A stretch of 64,000 nt of DNA from Alphaproteobacteria bacterium LSUCC0684 (GCA_041228335.1 CP166130.1:2513001-2577000); one strand, 5' to 3'; shown: positions 9,535 through 19,630, numbered from the stretch's first letter. Notes: a model not told the origin generated them from the sequence alone. Numbers and translations are program-made.

Positions 9535-10671
9535 ATGAATGCGATCAATACAAAATCATCCGGCTCAAATATTCCTCTCGAAAAGGCAGAGATGAGCGTT
9601 TTTGTCGGCGACTGTCTTGAGGTCATGCGACGTCTTCCCGATGCGTCGGTTGATCTTGTTTTTGCCGATCCGCCCTACAATCTTCAGCTCAGCGGCGCGG
9701 TGCTCACCCGTCCGGATGAAACCGCTGTTTCCGCGGTGCTCGAAGACTGGGACAAGTTTGATACATTCCGCGCCTATGATATGTTCACCCAGGCCTGGCT
9801 TGAAGAAGCCCGGCGTCTTCTCAAGCCGGATGGTACGATCTGGGTGATCGGCTCGTATCATAATATCTACCGGGTCGGCACCATCCTGCAGAATACCGGT
9901 TTCTGGATGCTCAACGATATCATCTGGCGGAAAACCAATCCGATGCCGAATTTTCGTGGCCGACGTTTTACCAATGCCCATGAAATTCTGCTCTGGGCTG
10001 CGCGGGATGCCAGATCTCGCTACACGTTCAATTACGAAAGCATGAAAACCCTCAACGACGATATTCAGATGCGGTCGGACTGGCTGCTGCCGATCTGCAA
10101 CGGCGGTGAGCGGATCAAGGATCAGGGTAACAAGGCGCATCCCACCCAGAAACCCGAAGCATTGCTCGCGCGGGTGCTGATGGCGTCAACCAATCCGGGT
10201 GATCTGGTGCTCGATCCGTTCTTTGGTACTGGAACGACGGGGGCGGTTGCGAAAAAACTGCACCGTAGGTTTATCGGCATCGAACGTGAGGAAAGCTACG
10301 CCGCCATCGCCCGCAGCAGAATAGGCAAGGTCCGGCCCATTGAAGAGCTGGAGATGCTGGCCGCACCCTCGAAACGTACCCAGGCCAAGATCCCCTTTGG
10401 CACTCTTCTCGAACAGGGAATGATCAAGCCCGGCGAAACACTGATCTGCGCCAAAGGCAAGCTCAGGGCCCGGGTCCGGGCGGATGGCAGCCTGATTGAA
10501 GACACGCCATCCACCCTGCCAAGACAGGGCTCGATCCATTCTCTTGGTGCCAAGCTTCAGGGACGTGAGACCTGTAATGGCTGGGCGTTCTGGCACCTCA
10601 AACGTGGAAAACAGGTTATTCCGATTGACGATCTGCGGGCTGAAATGCGGCTCAAGCTTGGTGAGACCTGA
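9535..10671 (+). CDS. ccrM: Cell-cycle-regulated adenine-N6 DNA methyltransferase (GANTC)
   Basis: 378 residues from the ATG at 9535; an ATG at 9592 preceded by AAAGG is an alternative. The catalytic motif DPPYNLQLSG comes near the N-terminus (motif IV before the SAM motif, beta-class order). DPFFGTGTTGAVAKKL is the SAM-binding loop, with KAHPTQKPEALLARV between. The C-terminal extension with GTLLEQGMIKPGETL and NGWAFWHLKRG is the DNA-recognition tail typical of alphaproteobacterial CcrM. It methylates hemimethylated GANTC after replication. There is no restriction partner nearby. Its 3' end overlaps the convergent MFS gene by 20 bases. Confidence 0.95.
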   Translation: MNAINTKSSGSNIPLEKAEMSVFVGDCLEVMRRLPDASVDLVFADPPYNLQLSGAVLTRPDETAVSAVLEDWDKFDTFRAYDMFTQAWLEEARRLLKPDGTIWVIGSYHNIYRVGTILQNTGFWMLNDIIWRKTNPMPNFRGRRFTNAHEILLWAARDARSRYTFNYESMKTLNDDIQMRSDWLLPICNGGERIKDQGNKAHPTQKPEALLARVLMASTNPGDLVLDPFFGTGTTGAVAKKLHRRFIGIEREESYAAIARSRIGKVRPIEELEMLAAPSKRTQAKIPFGTLLEQGMIKPGETLICAKGKLRARVRADGSLIEDTPSTLPRQGSIHSLGAKLQGRETCNGWAFWHLKRGKQVIPIDDLRAEMRLKLGET

Positions 10672-11905
10672 AAGGCAATAGCCAGATCCCCAAAACAAGC
10701 AACGCGATGACCGTGGCCATCCCGGCCCGCTCATTTCCGGTCTGAAGCACAAGCCAGCCATAGACCAGTGGGCCGACAAAGGCGGTGGCCTTGCCGGTCA
10801 GCATCATGAAGCCGAAGACCCGTGCCTCGGCACCAATGGGCGAAAGCCTCAGCGCATGGCTGCGACTTGCCGCCTGAAGTGGGCCGATAAAGATACCAAA
10901 GAGGCTGCCGGCGATCCAGAATAGCGTGGCATTTGGCGCCATAAGTCCGGTCAGTCCAAGCCCGATCAACGCCACAAGGCAGATCCGTATCGTGGCAAGG
11001 CTGCCAAGCCGGTCATCCACCATCCCGCCAAGAACAGCACCAAGCCCGGCGGTGATGTTGAGCACGATGGCAAAACCGATGACCTCGGTCTGGCTGAAGC
11101 CGAATACCTTCGCCGCGAAGATTCCGCCAAAGGCAAACAGCGTGACCAGCGCATCGGCATAGAACATTCTGGCGATCAGAAATCGCAGCAACCCGGGCGT
11201 GTTTCGGACAATGCTCCAGCCATCACGCAGTACCGGGATAAACCGCTGCCCGGACCTTGGCCCTTCCGGCACCAGAAGAAAGAAGGGAATGGCGAAAACA
11301 CCAAACCAGATGGCCGAAAGAGGCATGGTGATGCGGACATGTTCTGCCATCTCGGTCTCAAGCCCGAAGCCGGGAGTTTCAGGCAGAATGAAAACACCAA
11401 GCACCAGCAGAAGACAAACAATCGCCCCGATATATCCGGCCCCCCAGGAAAAACCTGAAACCCGGCCTATCATCTCGCGCCCCGCAACCCCCGGCAGAAG
11501 CGCGTTGTAGAAGACAAAAGCTGTTTCCATTGAGATGATGCTCACCCCGGAAAGCATGAGGGCCAGCGAGGCATAACCCGGCTCAGGCAGAACAAACCAG
11601 AGACAAGCAGTTGCGCCCCCGCCGATGATGCTGGCCAGCAGAAGAAGGGCCTTACGCTGGCCCATCCGGTCCGCCGCCGCCCCCAGAACGGGTGAGATCA
11701 CCGCCACCACAAGAGCAGAAAACGCCGTCATCCACGCCCAGGCGGTGGTGCCGCCATCGGGCATGACGGCGGTGGAAAAATAGACAGCAAAGACAAAGGT
11801 CGCATGCAGGGTGGGCACCGGCGATGAAGCCCAGTCATAAAAGGCATAGGCCAGCATAGTCTTTCGTGACATGGCCGCCGCCGGACGTATGTCGGAATCC
11901 CGCAT
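10652..11905 (-). CDS. MFS transporter, UMF1 (Atg22-like) family
   Basis: About 417 residues. The frame is open to 12001, but the ATG at 11905 has a strong GAGAGAGGG upstream. Roughly 12 hydrophobic segments are seen. The N-terminal YAFYDWASSPVPTLHATFVF is the hallmark of the UMF1 branch, and AADRMGQRKALLLLA is the MFS loop 2-3 motif. Inner-membrane transporter; substrate unknown. It is convergent with ccrM and divergent from the sugar transferase. Confidence 0.88.
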   Translation of the reverse strand: MRDSDIRPAAAMSRKTMLAYAFYDWASSPVPTLHATFVFAVYFSTAVMPDGGTTAWAWMTAFSALVVAVISPVLGAAADRMGQRKALLLLASIIGGGATACLWFVLPEPGYASLALMLSGVSIISMETAFVFYNALLPGVAGREMIGRVSGFSWGAGYIGAIVCLLLVLGVFILPETPGFGLETEMAEHVRITMPLSAIWFGVFAIPFFLLVPEGPRSGQRFIPVLRDGWSIVRNTPGLLRFLIARMFYADALVTLFAFGGIFAAKVFGFSQTEVIGFAIVLNITAGLGAVLGGMVDDRLGSLATIRICLVALIGLGLTGLMAPNATLFWIAGSLFGIFIGPLQAASRSHALRLSPIGAEARVFGFMMLTGKATAFVGPLVYGWLVLQTGNERAGMATVIALLVLGIWLLPFRSHQA

Positions 11906-12034
11906 GATTTTCCCTCTCTCAGGCCCGGGGATTGATCGTGACGGTTTGCAAATCGAAATCGAGTCCAGTAATACTATGGAAAGGCGGGGCAGGAAAGACA
12001 TTCCATTCCCCCGGAAATATTTGGGAATTCATGC

Positions 12035-13315
12035 ATGGATCAGATCAACGCAAAGGTATCCGGGACGGGTTTTCCTGATCTTTTGCCTCATTCCAGGGTT
12101 TTTCTGATCTCGGCCCTGATGGCCATCACCGCGATTGCCCTGATGGTTGGGACGGCCATGGTGATCCATGGACCTGATCTTGCCACCGTGCCCTTGACGA
12201 TTGTGATTACGGCCGGGTTTCTGCTCGCCAGTCATGTGCTGTCCTTGAGCATGCTCGTGCGGTTGTCGCGGATATCAGTATGGGGGGTGACATCCCAGGT
12301 TCTGCCTGTCTGGTTCAGCATGACCATTCTCACCTTGATGGCGATGCTGGTGCTTCGCCTTGAATACTCATCGGTCTATTACGCCGTGAACTGGTGCATC
12401 GGTCTCGGGCTTCTGATTGCCCATGGGCATTTTCTGTCCAGGGCATCGCGGCTCAATGTCGGTGTTTTCACCGGCACGATTGATCCATCCCTCCTGGAGC
12501 CGAACAACGTCTTTCTTGTCGACGAGACCATGCCGATCCCGGCGCGTCTTGATGCGATGATTGTCTGGTCAGAGCAGTTGCAGGATCGCCGCTATGCCGG
12601 TGTTCTCGCCAGACTTGCGATCAACAGCGTGCCGATACTTCCGCTCAATGAATATCAGGAAAAGTTGAGAGGCCGGGTTGATCTGGCCCATACCGATGCG
12701 AGCGCCCTTAACCAGCTTCGTCCGTTGCGGCGCTATGCCGCTTTCAAGCGGCTCAGTGACCTCATCATGGCAATTTCCGGCCTTACGCTGTTTCTGCCCC
12801 TGATGCTGCTGGTGGCTCTTTTGATCCGGCTTGAAACACGGGGCAGCCCCTTGTTCAGCCAGACACGCATCGGCCTGCGCGGGGAGGAATTCACCATGCT
12901 CAAATTCCGCTCCATGGTGGTGGATGCCGAAGCCTCAGGCGCGCAGTTCGCGGCTAAGCGGGATGCCCGCGTGACACGGATCGGGAAGATCATTCGCAAA
13001 TGGCGGATTGATGAATTGCCGCAACTGTTCAATGTCCTGACCGGCTCCATGAGCATCATCGGCCCCAGACCGGAACAGAAGGCTTTTGTCGACACGCTGA
13101 CAAGCGAGATCCCGCTTTATCCTTTTCGCCACGCCGTTCGGCCCGGCATCACGGGCTGGGCCCAGGTCATGCAGGGGTATGCCGATGATGTATCGTCAAC
13201 CGATATCAAACTGTCCTATGATCTTTTCTATATCAAGAACCTGTCCGTGATGATGGACTTCGTGATCCTGTTCAAGACCCTGAAGACCATCTTCACCGGT
13301 TTCGGTGCTCGATAG
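12035..13315 (+). CDS. Polyprenyl-phosphate sugar-1-phosphate transferase (exopolysaccharide initiation)
   Basis: 426 residues. Several N-terminal membrane segments (about residues 15-130) precede a soluble stretch and another membrane helix (LIMAISGLTLFLPLMLLVAL). The C-terminal WcaJ/ExoY-type catalytic domain has SQTRIGLRGEEFTMLKFRSM, RKWRIDELPQLFNVLTGSMS and IGPRPEQ. It transfers a sugar phosphate from a UDP-sugar to undecaprenyl phosphate as the first step of a polysaccharide repeat unit. No flippase or polymerase is adjacent. Its stop lies one base from that of the convergent glcB. Confidence 0.93.
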   Translation: MDQINAKVSGTGFPDLLPHSRVFLISALMAITAIALMVGTAMVIHGPDLATVPLTIVITAGFLLASHVLSLSMLVRLSRISVWGVTSQVLPVWFSMTILTLMAMLVLRLEYSSVYYAVNWCIGLGLLIAHGHFLSRASRLNVGVFTGTIDPSLLEPNNVFLVDETMPIPARLDAMIVWSEQLQDRRYAGVLARLAINSVPILPLNEYQEKLRGRVDLAHTDASALNQLRPLRRYAAFKRLSDLIMAISGLTLFLPLMLLVALLIRLETRGSPLFSQTRIGLRGEEFTMLKFRSMVVDAEASGAQFAAKRDARVTRIGKIIRKWRIDELPQLFNVLTGSMSIIGPRPEQKAFVDTLTSEIPLYPFRHAVRPGITGWAQVMQGYADDVSSTDIKLSYDLFYIKNLSVMMDFVILFKTLKTIFTGFGAR

Positions 13316-13316
13316 A

Positions 13317-15491
13317 TCAGGCGCTTTTGGCTTCGATGCGGCGCCGATGAAGCACAGGTTCGGTATAGCCGGAAGGTTGTTCACGTCCCTTGAAGACGAG
13401 GTCACAGGCAGCCTTGAACGCGACGGAACTGTCGAAATTGCCATCCATCGGCGTATAAGCCGGATCGCCTTTGTTCTGCCCGTCAACCACGGCGGCCATG
13501 CGCTTCATTGTGGACATGACCTGATCTTCCGTGGTGATCCCGTGATAGAGCCAGTTGGCAATATGCTGCGATGAGATCCGCAAGGTTGCGCGGTCTTCCA
13601 TGAGGCCAATATCATTGATATCCGGCACTTTGGAGCAGCCGACGCCCTGATCAACCCAGCGCACCACATAGCCGAGAATACCCTGGGCGTTGTTGTCGAG
13701 TTCAGCCTGGATATCACTCTCTGACCAGTTGGTTTCGCGATCTACTGGAATATTCAGAAGATCTTCGAGCTTCGCCCGGCTTTTGCCCATGAGGTTTTGC
13801 TGAATGCCAAAGACATCGACATCATGGTAATGCAATGCATGCAGCGTGGCGGCGGTGGGTGATGGTACCCAGGCCGTATTTGCGCCAGCCTTCGGATGGG
13901 CGATCTTTTGCTCAAGCATCGCGCTCATCAGATCAGGCATTGCCCACATTCCCTTGCCGATCTGGGCTTTGCCCGAAAGGCCGCAGGCAAGGCCGATATC
14001 CACGTTCCAGTCTTCATAAGCGGCAATCCAGCCCGTGCCTTTCATTTCGGTCTTGCGGATCATTGGGCCTGCTTCCATCGATGTGTGGATTTCATCACCG
14101 GTACGGTCAAGGAAACCGGTATTGATGAAGGCCACCCGGCTTTTGGCCGCGCGGATACATTCCTTGAGATTGACGGAAGTCCGACGTTCTTCATCCATGA
14201 TGCCGATCTTGATGGTGGACGGGTCAAGCCCGAGCAATGCCTCGACACGGGCGCAGATCTCATCGGCAAAGGCGACTTCTTCCGGCCCGTGCATCTTCGG
14301 CTTGACCATATAGACGGAACCGGTGCGGGAATTGCGCAGCCGGCCAAGCCCCTTCAGGTCATAGACAGCAATGGCGGTGGAAATGAAAGCGTCCATGATG
14401 CCTTCAAAGACCTCTTCGCCTTCGGCATCGAGGATCGCGGGGTTGGTCATCAGATGGCCGACATTTCGGACCAGGAGAAGCGACCGGCCATGGAGGGTGA
14501 GGGTTGATCCATCAGGGGCGGTATAGTTGCGATCATCATTCAGCGCCCGGGTTGCGGTCTTGCCGCCCTTCTCGAAGGTTGCTTCGAGATCAGCTTTCAT
14601 CAGGCCGAGCCAGTTGCGATAGGCGTCAACCTTGTCCTCGGCATCAACCGCGGCGATCGAATCTTCAAGGTCAATGATGGTGGAGACAGCCGATTCAATG
14701 ACGATATCGTTGATCCCGGCCGGATCAGCCTTGCCAATCGCCCCGCTCGGGTCAAAAAGGATATCGACATGAAGGTTGTTGACCGCCAGCAGAATGGAAT
14801 CCGGTGACGTCGCATCGCCGGTCCATCCCTTGAACTGGGACGGGGTTTTCAGCACTGCCCCGGCCCCGTCTGAAAGCGTAATCTTGAGCTCGCCATCTTC
14901 AATCCGGTAGCTTACGGCGTCGCCATGGCTGCCTGCGGCAAGAGGAATGGTGCGATCGAGATGCTGCCGCGCCCGAAAGATGACTTTCTCGCCGCGCTTT
15001 GCATTGTAGCCGCCTGCACGGGTAGCGCCGTCATCTTCGCTGATCGCATCGGTGCCATAGAGCGCATCATAAAGGCTGCCCCAGCGCGCATTTGCCGCGT
15101 TGAGCGAATATCTGGCATTCAGCACCGGCACCACCAGCTGCGGGCCGGCGATATGCGCGATTTCATCATCCACATTTGCGGTGGTGACGTGGAAGTCTTC
15201 ACCCTCTTCCACGAGATAGCCGATTTCCTTGAGAAAGGCTTTATACGCGTCCATGTCAAAGCTGCTGCCGCGACGGTCTTTCAGCCAGGTATCGATTTCG
15301 CGCTGAAGCGTGGCGCGTTTTTCCAGCAGCGCCCTGTTTTTCGGGGTCAGGTCAGCGACAGCCTGGGCCAAACCGGCCCAGAATTTATCCGCATCCATAC
15401 CAATACCAGGCAAAACCTCGACATTGATGAATTCAAGAAGATTGTCAGCGACCTTGAGACCGTGACAGTTCGTGCGAGCAGTCATTGGCAT
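13317..15491 (-). CDS. glcB: Malate synthase G
   Basis: 724 residues, the length of the single-chain G form. It condenses glyoxylate and acetyl-CoA to malate. Recognisable blocks are the N-terminal [45 protein letters not shown] (metal and acid residues), [15 protein letters not shown] and [21 protein letters not shown]. Isocitrate lyase is not in the window, so it may serve the glyoxylate shunt or glycolate use. It sits among envelope-sugar genes without obvious link. Confidence 0.97.
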   Translation of the reverse strand: MPMTARTNCHGLKVADNLLEFINVEVLPGIGMDADKFWAGLAQAVADLTPKNRALLEKRATLQREIDTWLKDRRGSSFDMDAYKAFLKEIGYLVEEGEDFHVTTANVDDEIAHIAGPQLVVPVLNARYSLNAANARWGSLYDALYGTDAISEDDGATRAGGYNAKRGEKVIFRARQHLDRTIPLAAGSHGDAVSYRIEDGELKITLSDGAGAVLKTPSQFKGWTGDATSPDSILLAVNNLHVDILFDPSGAIGKADPAGINDIVIESAVSTIIDLEDSIAAVDAEDKVDAYRNWLGLMKADLEATFEKGGKTATRALNDDRNYTAPDGSTLTLHGRSLLLVRNVGHLMTNPAILDAEGEEVFEGIMDAFISTAIAVYDLKGLGRLRNSRTGSVYMVKPKMHGPEEVAFADEICARVEALLGLDPSTIKIGIMDEERRTSVNLKECIRAAKSRVAFINTGFLDRTGDEIHTSMEAGPMIRKTEMKGTGWIAAYEDWNVDIGLACGLSGKAQIGKGMWAMPDLMSAMLEQKIAHPKAGANTAWVPSPTAATLHALHYHDVDVFGIQQNLMGKSRAKLEDLLNIPVDRETNWSESDIQAELDNNAQGILGYVVRWVDQGVGCSKVPDINDIGLMEDRATLRISSQHIANWLYHGITTEDQVMSTMKRMAAVVDGQNKGDPAYTPMDGNFDSSVAFKAACDLVFKGREQPSGYTEPVLHRRRIEAKSA

Positions 15492-15578
15492 ACTCTTCAG
15501 TTTGAGATGAAAATGTTTAGCGGAATATATTGATCCGGATCATGGCTGTAAAGACCATGCGGGGATCAAAATCCTGTT

Positions 15579-16994
15579 TTATCCCTTCCAGTCGAGGCCG
15601 GCCTTGCTGAGACGGGAGCGTATCCGCTCTTTCAGGAGATCGCGGCTTTCCTCATCCCTGCCCTCGGCGCGTGCTACCAGCTCGGCGCCGGTATTCGAGG
15701 CCCTGATAAGCCACCAGCCGAGGGACCCTGAAACCCTGATCCCGTCCATATCCGCGCGCTCAGTCATATCCGGATCAGGGGCGGCTGCAACATCGGCGAT
15801 GACGCGCCTTATCACATCAAATTTTTCTTCATCTGCGCAAGGAATACGCAATTCAGGCGTCGCATAGACCGGCGGCAGGTTGTCAAGAAAACGGGTGATG
15901 CTCTCACCGCTGCGGGCGTATTCCTTGAGGATTGATAGCGCAGCAAACAGCGCATCATCGAAACCGAAATAATTATCGGCGATGAAAAGATGCCCGCTCA
16001 TCTCCCCGGCCAGCGGCGCGCCGGTTTCTTTAAGCCGCATCTTCATGTGGCTGTGGCCGGTCTTCCACAAACTTGGCTTGCCGCCCATAGCCGCCACGGC
16101 ATCAAGGGCCGCCAGCGATGACTTGACATCAAAGATGACATCACTTCCGGGGGTTCTGGCTATCACCCCCCGGGCCAGATAGGCGGTGAGCAGATCACCC
16201 GGCACTTGGCGGCCTTTGCCATCGATCAGCCCGATGCGGTCGCCATCACCATCAAAACCAATTCCCATCATGGCCCCGCTCTCTGCCGCCGCCTGCCGGA
16301 GCATGCCTAAAGTCTCCGGGTCAACCGGGTCAGGATGATGGTTCGGGAAAGTGCCGTCCACTTCCGGGAACAGCACCTCATGGGTTCCGGGCAGATGCGG
16401 GACAAGCGCGGTGACAATCGGTCCGGTTGCGCCATTGCCGCAATCCCAGATCAGTGTTTCCGATGCCAGCAGGTCCAGCGCCCCGCTTGAGGTTTCAATC
16501 CCGGCCTTATCAAGCATGGCGCATAGATAGATATCCGCTATCTCAACGTGCCGGGCCGAGCCGCCTGCCTTTGCGGCAACGCCTCCGGCAAGGCGCTGGC
16601 CAAGCCCGGTGATGTCATCCCCGAAAAAGGGTTTATGGCCCAGCACCATCTTGAAACCGTTATGGCTTGGGGGGTTGTGCGAGCCGGTCACCTGGATGGC
16701 ACCATCCGTGCCATGGTGCTGATCGGCAAAATACAGCATCGGGGTCGGGCCCGGGCCAATATCTAGAACGGTCATCCCGCCGGCAACAAGGCCTTCAATG
16801 AGCGCTTTTGCCAGATCAGGGGAGCTGAGGCGTCCATCCCGGCCGACCGCCACCCTCGTGCCGCCAGCCTCCGCCACGATACTTGCAAATCCGAGGCCGA
16901 TGGCATGGGCATCATCGGTGCCGAGGGTAGTACCGACAATACCGCGAATGTCATAGGACCGCAATACCGTCGGATGAAAGTCATGCCGCATCAT
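15579..16994 (-). CDS. Phosphomannomutase/phosphoglucomutase
   Basis: About 471 residues. The longer open frame (to 17210) overlaps galU and is not used; ATG 16994/16991 begins just after the galU stop and gives the usual HPTVLRSYDIRGIVGTTL N-terminus. The phosphoserine loop is IQVTGSHNPPSHNGFKM, the metal loop GFDGDGDRIG, and the sugar loop AGEMSGHLF. It interconverts hexose 1- and 6-phosphates (AlgC/ManB type) to feed nucleotide-sugar synthesis. galU directly upstream would use its glucose-1-phosphate. Confidence 0.94.
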   Translation of the reverse strand: MMRHDFHPTVLRSYDIRGIVGTTLGTDDAHAIGLGFASIVAEAGGTRVAVGRDGRLSSPDLAKALIEGLVAGGMTVLDIGPGPTPMLYFADQHHGTDGAIQVTGSHNPPSHNGFKMVLGHKPFFGDDITGLGQRLAGGVAAKAGGSARHVEIADIYLCAMLDKAGIETSSGALDLLASETLIWDCGNGATGPIVTALVPHLPGTHEVLFPEVDGTFPNHHPDPVDPETLGMLRQAAAESGAMMGIGFDGDGDRIGLIDGKGRQVPGDLLTAYLARGVIARTPGSDVIFDVKSSLAALDAVAAMGGKPSLWKTGHSHMKMRLKETGAPLAGEMSGHLFIADNYFGFDDALFAALSILKEYARSGESITRFLDNLPPVYATPELRIPCADEEKFDVIRRVIADVAAAPDPDMTERADMDGIRVSGSLGWWLIRASNTGAELVARAEGRDEESRDLLKERIRSRLSKAGLDWKG

Positions 16995-17007
16995 GGATAC
17001 CATATCC

Positions 17008-17895
17008 TCAGAATTTCCGGGTCTTGAGCCAGTCCCCGAGCTCCGGGGCGATATCGTCACGTTCCATCGCAAAGGCGATATTGGCCTTGAGAAAGCCGGT
17101 TTTGGAGCCGCAGTCATAGCGCGTGCCGCTGAAGGTAAAGCCGTGGAAAGGCGCGTGGCCAATGCGTTGCGCCAGCGAGTCGGTGAGCTGGATTTCATTG
17201 CCGGCGCCACGTTTCATCTGGGCAAGTTCGCCGAATACACCCGGCTCGACGATGTAGCGGCCGACCACCGCAAGCTGTGAGGGGGCATCCTCTGGTGCAG
17301 GTTTTTCCACCAGCCCCGTCACTTCGGTAAGGGCGCCATCCTTTGCCCCGGGGGTGATGATGCCGTAGGATCTGGTCTCTTCGGGCGCCACTTCCATGGC
17401 GGCGACCATATTGCCGCCGATACCAGACCAGGCATCAACCATTTCCTTAAGGCAGCCGGGGCTGTTGCGGCGAGGAAGGATGAGGTCATCAGCCAGCAGG
17501 ATGGCTACCGGCTCATCTCCGATAAGATGACGCGCGCACCAGATCGCGTGACCCAGCCCCGCCGGTTCCTGTTGGCGAATATACGCCACCGTGCCAGGTT
17601 CATGGACCATTTCACGGACAAGTTTGAGCGCCTTTTTCTTGTTGTGCCGCGCCAGGGATTCTTCAAGTTCAGCGGAATGATCGAAGTGATCCTCGATCGC
17701 GGATTTTCCGCGCCCGGTGACAAAGATGAACTCCTCGATCCCTGCCTCGGCCGCTTCTTCGACCGCGTACTGGATCAGCGGCTTGTCCACCACGGGCAGC
17801 ATTTCCTTGGGCATGGATTTCGTGGCTGGCAGAAAGCGCGTGCCAAGCCCGCCGACAGGAAAGATGGCTTTTCGGATCTTGGTTAATTGGGCCAT
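17008..17895 (-). CDS. galU: UTP-glucose-1-phosphate uridylyltransferase
   Basis: 295 residues. Makes UDP-glucose from glucose-1-phosphate and UTP. The nucleotide-binding signature FPVGGLGTRFLPATKSMPKEML is near the N-terminus, with KPLIQYAVEEA, LADDLIL and GLVEKP downstream. It is the first gene of a minus-strand unit galU-phosphohexomutase(-glcB) and faces the phosphoheptose isomerase gene across a shared regulatory region with an inverted repeat. Confidence 0.96.
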   Translation of the reverse strand: MAQLTKIRKAIFPVGGLGTRFLPATKSMPKEMLPVVDKPLIQYAVEEAAEAGIEEFIFVTGRGKSAIEDHFDHSAELEESLARHNKKKALKLVREMVHEPGTVAYIRQQEPAGLGHAIWCARHLIGDEPVAILLADDLILPRRNSPGCLKEMVDAWSGIGGNMVAAMEVAPEETRSYGIITPGAKDGALTEVTGLVEKPAPEDAPSQLAVVGRYIVEPGVFGELAQMKRGAGNEIQLTDSLAQRIGHAPFHGFTFSGTRYDCGSKTGFLKANIAFAMERDDIAPELGDWLKTRKF

Positions 17896-17932
17896 GATAT
17901 CTTCGCTTGTTTTTTGAACACTTTAATATCTT

Positions 17933-17960
17933 TAGGTGGATACTAATATATTGCCACCTA
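17933..17960. promoter_or_regulatory. Inverted repeat between galU and the phosphoheptose isomerase gene
   Basis: TAGGTGG (17933-17939) and CCACCTA (17954-17960) are perfect inverted 7-mers with a 14-base spacer. Their centres are 21 bases apart, about two helical turns, as expected of an operator for a dimer. The right arm overlaps the putative -35 of the plus-strand gene. A transcript hairpin is the other reading. Confidence 0.5.
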
Positions 17961-17978
17961 CAATCCAACGGGCATAAT
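17951..17978 (+). promoter_or_regulatory. Sigma-70-like promoter for the phosphoheptose isomerase gene
   Basis: TTGCCA (17951-17956), a 16-base spacer and CATAAT (17973-17978) resemble a -35/-10 pair, about 30 bases upstream of the ATG at 18010. The -35 lies inside the right arm of the inverted repeat, so a protein bound there could block transcription. Confidence 0.45.
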
Positions 17979-18009
17979 GTAAGCACCATATAGAATAGAG
18001 ATTGATCAC

Positions 18010-18594
18010 ATGTCCAGACTTGCCGCTTCCATTGAAACGCATCTCCGGCGTTCGGCCGAAATCAAGATTGATACGGTGGCGGCGTGCCGCGATGCAGCTC
18101 TCGCTTGTGCCGAGTCGATTGCCGGAAGTCTGGCCTCGGGTGGCAAGGTGATGTTCTGCGGCAATGGCGGCTCGGCTGGCGACGCCCAGCATATCGCCGC
18201 CGAATTCGTTGCCACGCTTGATCATCGCCGGCCGCGTCAGGGGCTTGCGGCGCTGGCCCTGACCACCGACACTTCCTTTATCACGGCCTATAGCAATGAT
18301 TTCGGCTATGAAGGTATTTTTTCACGCCAGGTTGAAACCCTCGGCAAGTCAGGAGATGTGCTGGTCGGGATTTCCACCAGTGGAAATTCAGCCAATGTGG
18401 TCAAGGCGCTTGAGGCGGCGAAAGACCTCGGCATCACCACCGTGGCCATGACCGGCAGCGGTGGCGGCAAAATGGCGGGGATTGCCGATATCCTCATTGC
18501 CGTGCCAGCAGTTGAGACACCATTTATTCAGGAATGCCATATTGCGCTGGGCCATGCGATCACCGCGGCGGTGGAAAATCTTCTCGGCCATTAA
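18010..18594 (+). CDS. gmhA: SIS-domain phosphoheptose isomerase (GmhA/DiaA family)
   Basis: 194 residues forming one SIS domain: VMFCGNGGSAGDAQHIAAEF, ALTTDTSFITAYSND, GDVLVGISTSGNSANVVKAL and a C-terminal CHIALGHAITAAVE helix with the His/Glu region. GmhA converts sedoheptulose-7-phosphate to D-glycero-D-manno-heptose-7-phosphate for lipopolysaccharide core. DiaA, a replication initiation factor, has the same fold and cannot be excluded. A gmhB-like phosphatase at 42.8 kb and the sugar-gene neighbourhood favour the heptose role. Confidence 0.85.
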   Translation: MSRLAASIETHLRRSAEIKIDTVAACRDAALACAESIAGSLASGGKVMFCGNGGSAGDAQHIAAEFVATLDHRRPRQGLAALALTTDTSFITAYSNDFGYEGIFSRQVETLGKSGDVLVGISTSGNSANVVKALEAAKDLGITTVAMTGSGGGKMAGIADILIAVPAVETPFIQECHIALGHAITAAVENLLGH

Positions 18595-18622
18595 TCGTTC
18601 TTGTCTGGTTTCGGCCAGCAGC

Positions 18623-19630
18623 TCAGTTGTGAAACTGCCGATACCATTCAACAAAACGCGGGATACCGTCTTCTATCGATGTTGACGGCGTGAAGCCAAC
18701 AGCGTCCTTGAGGGCGGTGATATCTGCCGCGGTGCGGACAACATCCCCGGGCTGCATGGGCTGATAGTCCCGGATCGCGCGCACCCCGAGGTGTTGTTCA
18801 AGAACATCGATGAAATATTCAAGTTCGGTCGGGGAATTGTTGCCGATATTGTAAATCCGCCAGGGTGCCAGGCTTGATGCCGGATCAGGCTCGGCCGGGT
18901 TCCATGCCGGATTGCCGACCGCAGGCTTTTCCACCAGCGCCATGATACCGGCGACAATATCGTCGATATAGGTGAAATCCCGCTGCATCTGCCCCTGACC
19001 GAAAACCGGGATAGGTTCACCGGCAAGGATTTTCCGGGTGAAACTATAATAGGCCATATCGGGGCGTCCCCAGGGGCCATAGATGGTAAAAAACCTGAGC
19101 CCGGTCACCGGCATCCCGTATAGATGGGCATAGGAATGCGCCATCGCCTCATTGGCTTTCTTGGTTGCGGCATAGAGGCTGAGCGGATGATCCACCGTGT
19201 CATCCTCGCTGAACGGATAGGTATGATTGGCGCCATATACCGATGAGGAGGAGGCGTAGATCAGGTGGTTGACTTCTGCCTTTCGGCATCCTTCAAGCAC
19301 ATGCATGAAGCCCGAAAGGTTGCTGTCCCTGTAGGCAAGAGGATTTTCAATGGAATACCGGACCCCGGCCTGGGCCGCGAGATGGATCACCACATTCGGT
19401 GCCGTCTTTTGAAAGACCTCCATCGTGGCGTCATGATCGGCAAGATCAAGGGTTTCCACCCCGATACCGCTGGCCTCAAGATATTCACGCCGCGCCGATT
19501 TGAGCCGCGGGTCGTAATACGTATTCATGTTATCGATGCCGAGGACATGACGGCCAGCAGCTTTCAGCGCAAGGGCTGTGTGAAAGCCGATGAAACCGGC
19601 GATACCTGTAATGAGGATCGGACTGGTCAT
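18623..19630 (-). CDS. NAD-dependent epimerase, UDP-glucuronate 4-epimerase type
   Basis: About 335 residues from ATG 19630, chosen because it places the Rossmann motif ITGIAGFIGFHTALAL at the very N-terminus; the frame is open to 19747. Further motifs are YDPRLKSARREYL, VIHLAAQAGVRYSIENP, the catalytic YAATKKANE and the YGPWGRPDMAYYSFTRKI region typical of UDP-glucuronate epimerases. It would make UDP-galacturonate for surface polysaccharide. It is convergent with the phosphoheptose isomerase gene, 28 bases apart. Confidence 0.92.
   Translation of the reverse strand: MTSPILITGIAGFIGFHTALALKAAGRHVLGIDNMNTYYDPRLKSARREYLEASGIGVETLDLADHDATMEVFQKTAPNVVIHLAAQAGVRYSIENPLAYRDSNLSGFMHVLEGCRKAEVNHLIYASSSSVYGANHTYPFSEDDTVDHPLSLYAATKKANEAMAHSYAHLYGMPVTGLRFFTIYGPWGRPDMAYYSFTRKILAGEPIPVFGQGQMQRDFTYIDDIVAGIMALVEKPAVGNPAWNPAEPDPASSLAPWRIYNIGNNSPTELEYFIDVLEQHLGVRAIRDYQPMQPGDVVRTAADITALKDAVGFTPSTSIEDGIPRFVEWYRQFHN

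Noticed and set aside
16995-17210. N-terminal extension of the phosphohexomutase frame into galU
   Set aside because: The added residues are low-complexity, overlap galU codons and precede the normal family N-terminus.
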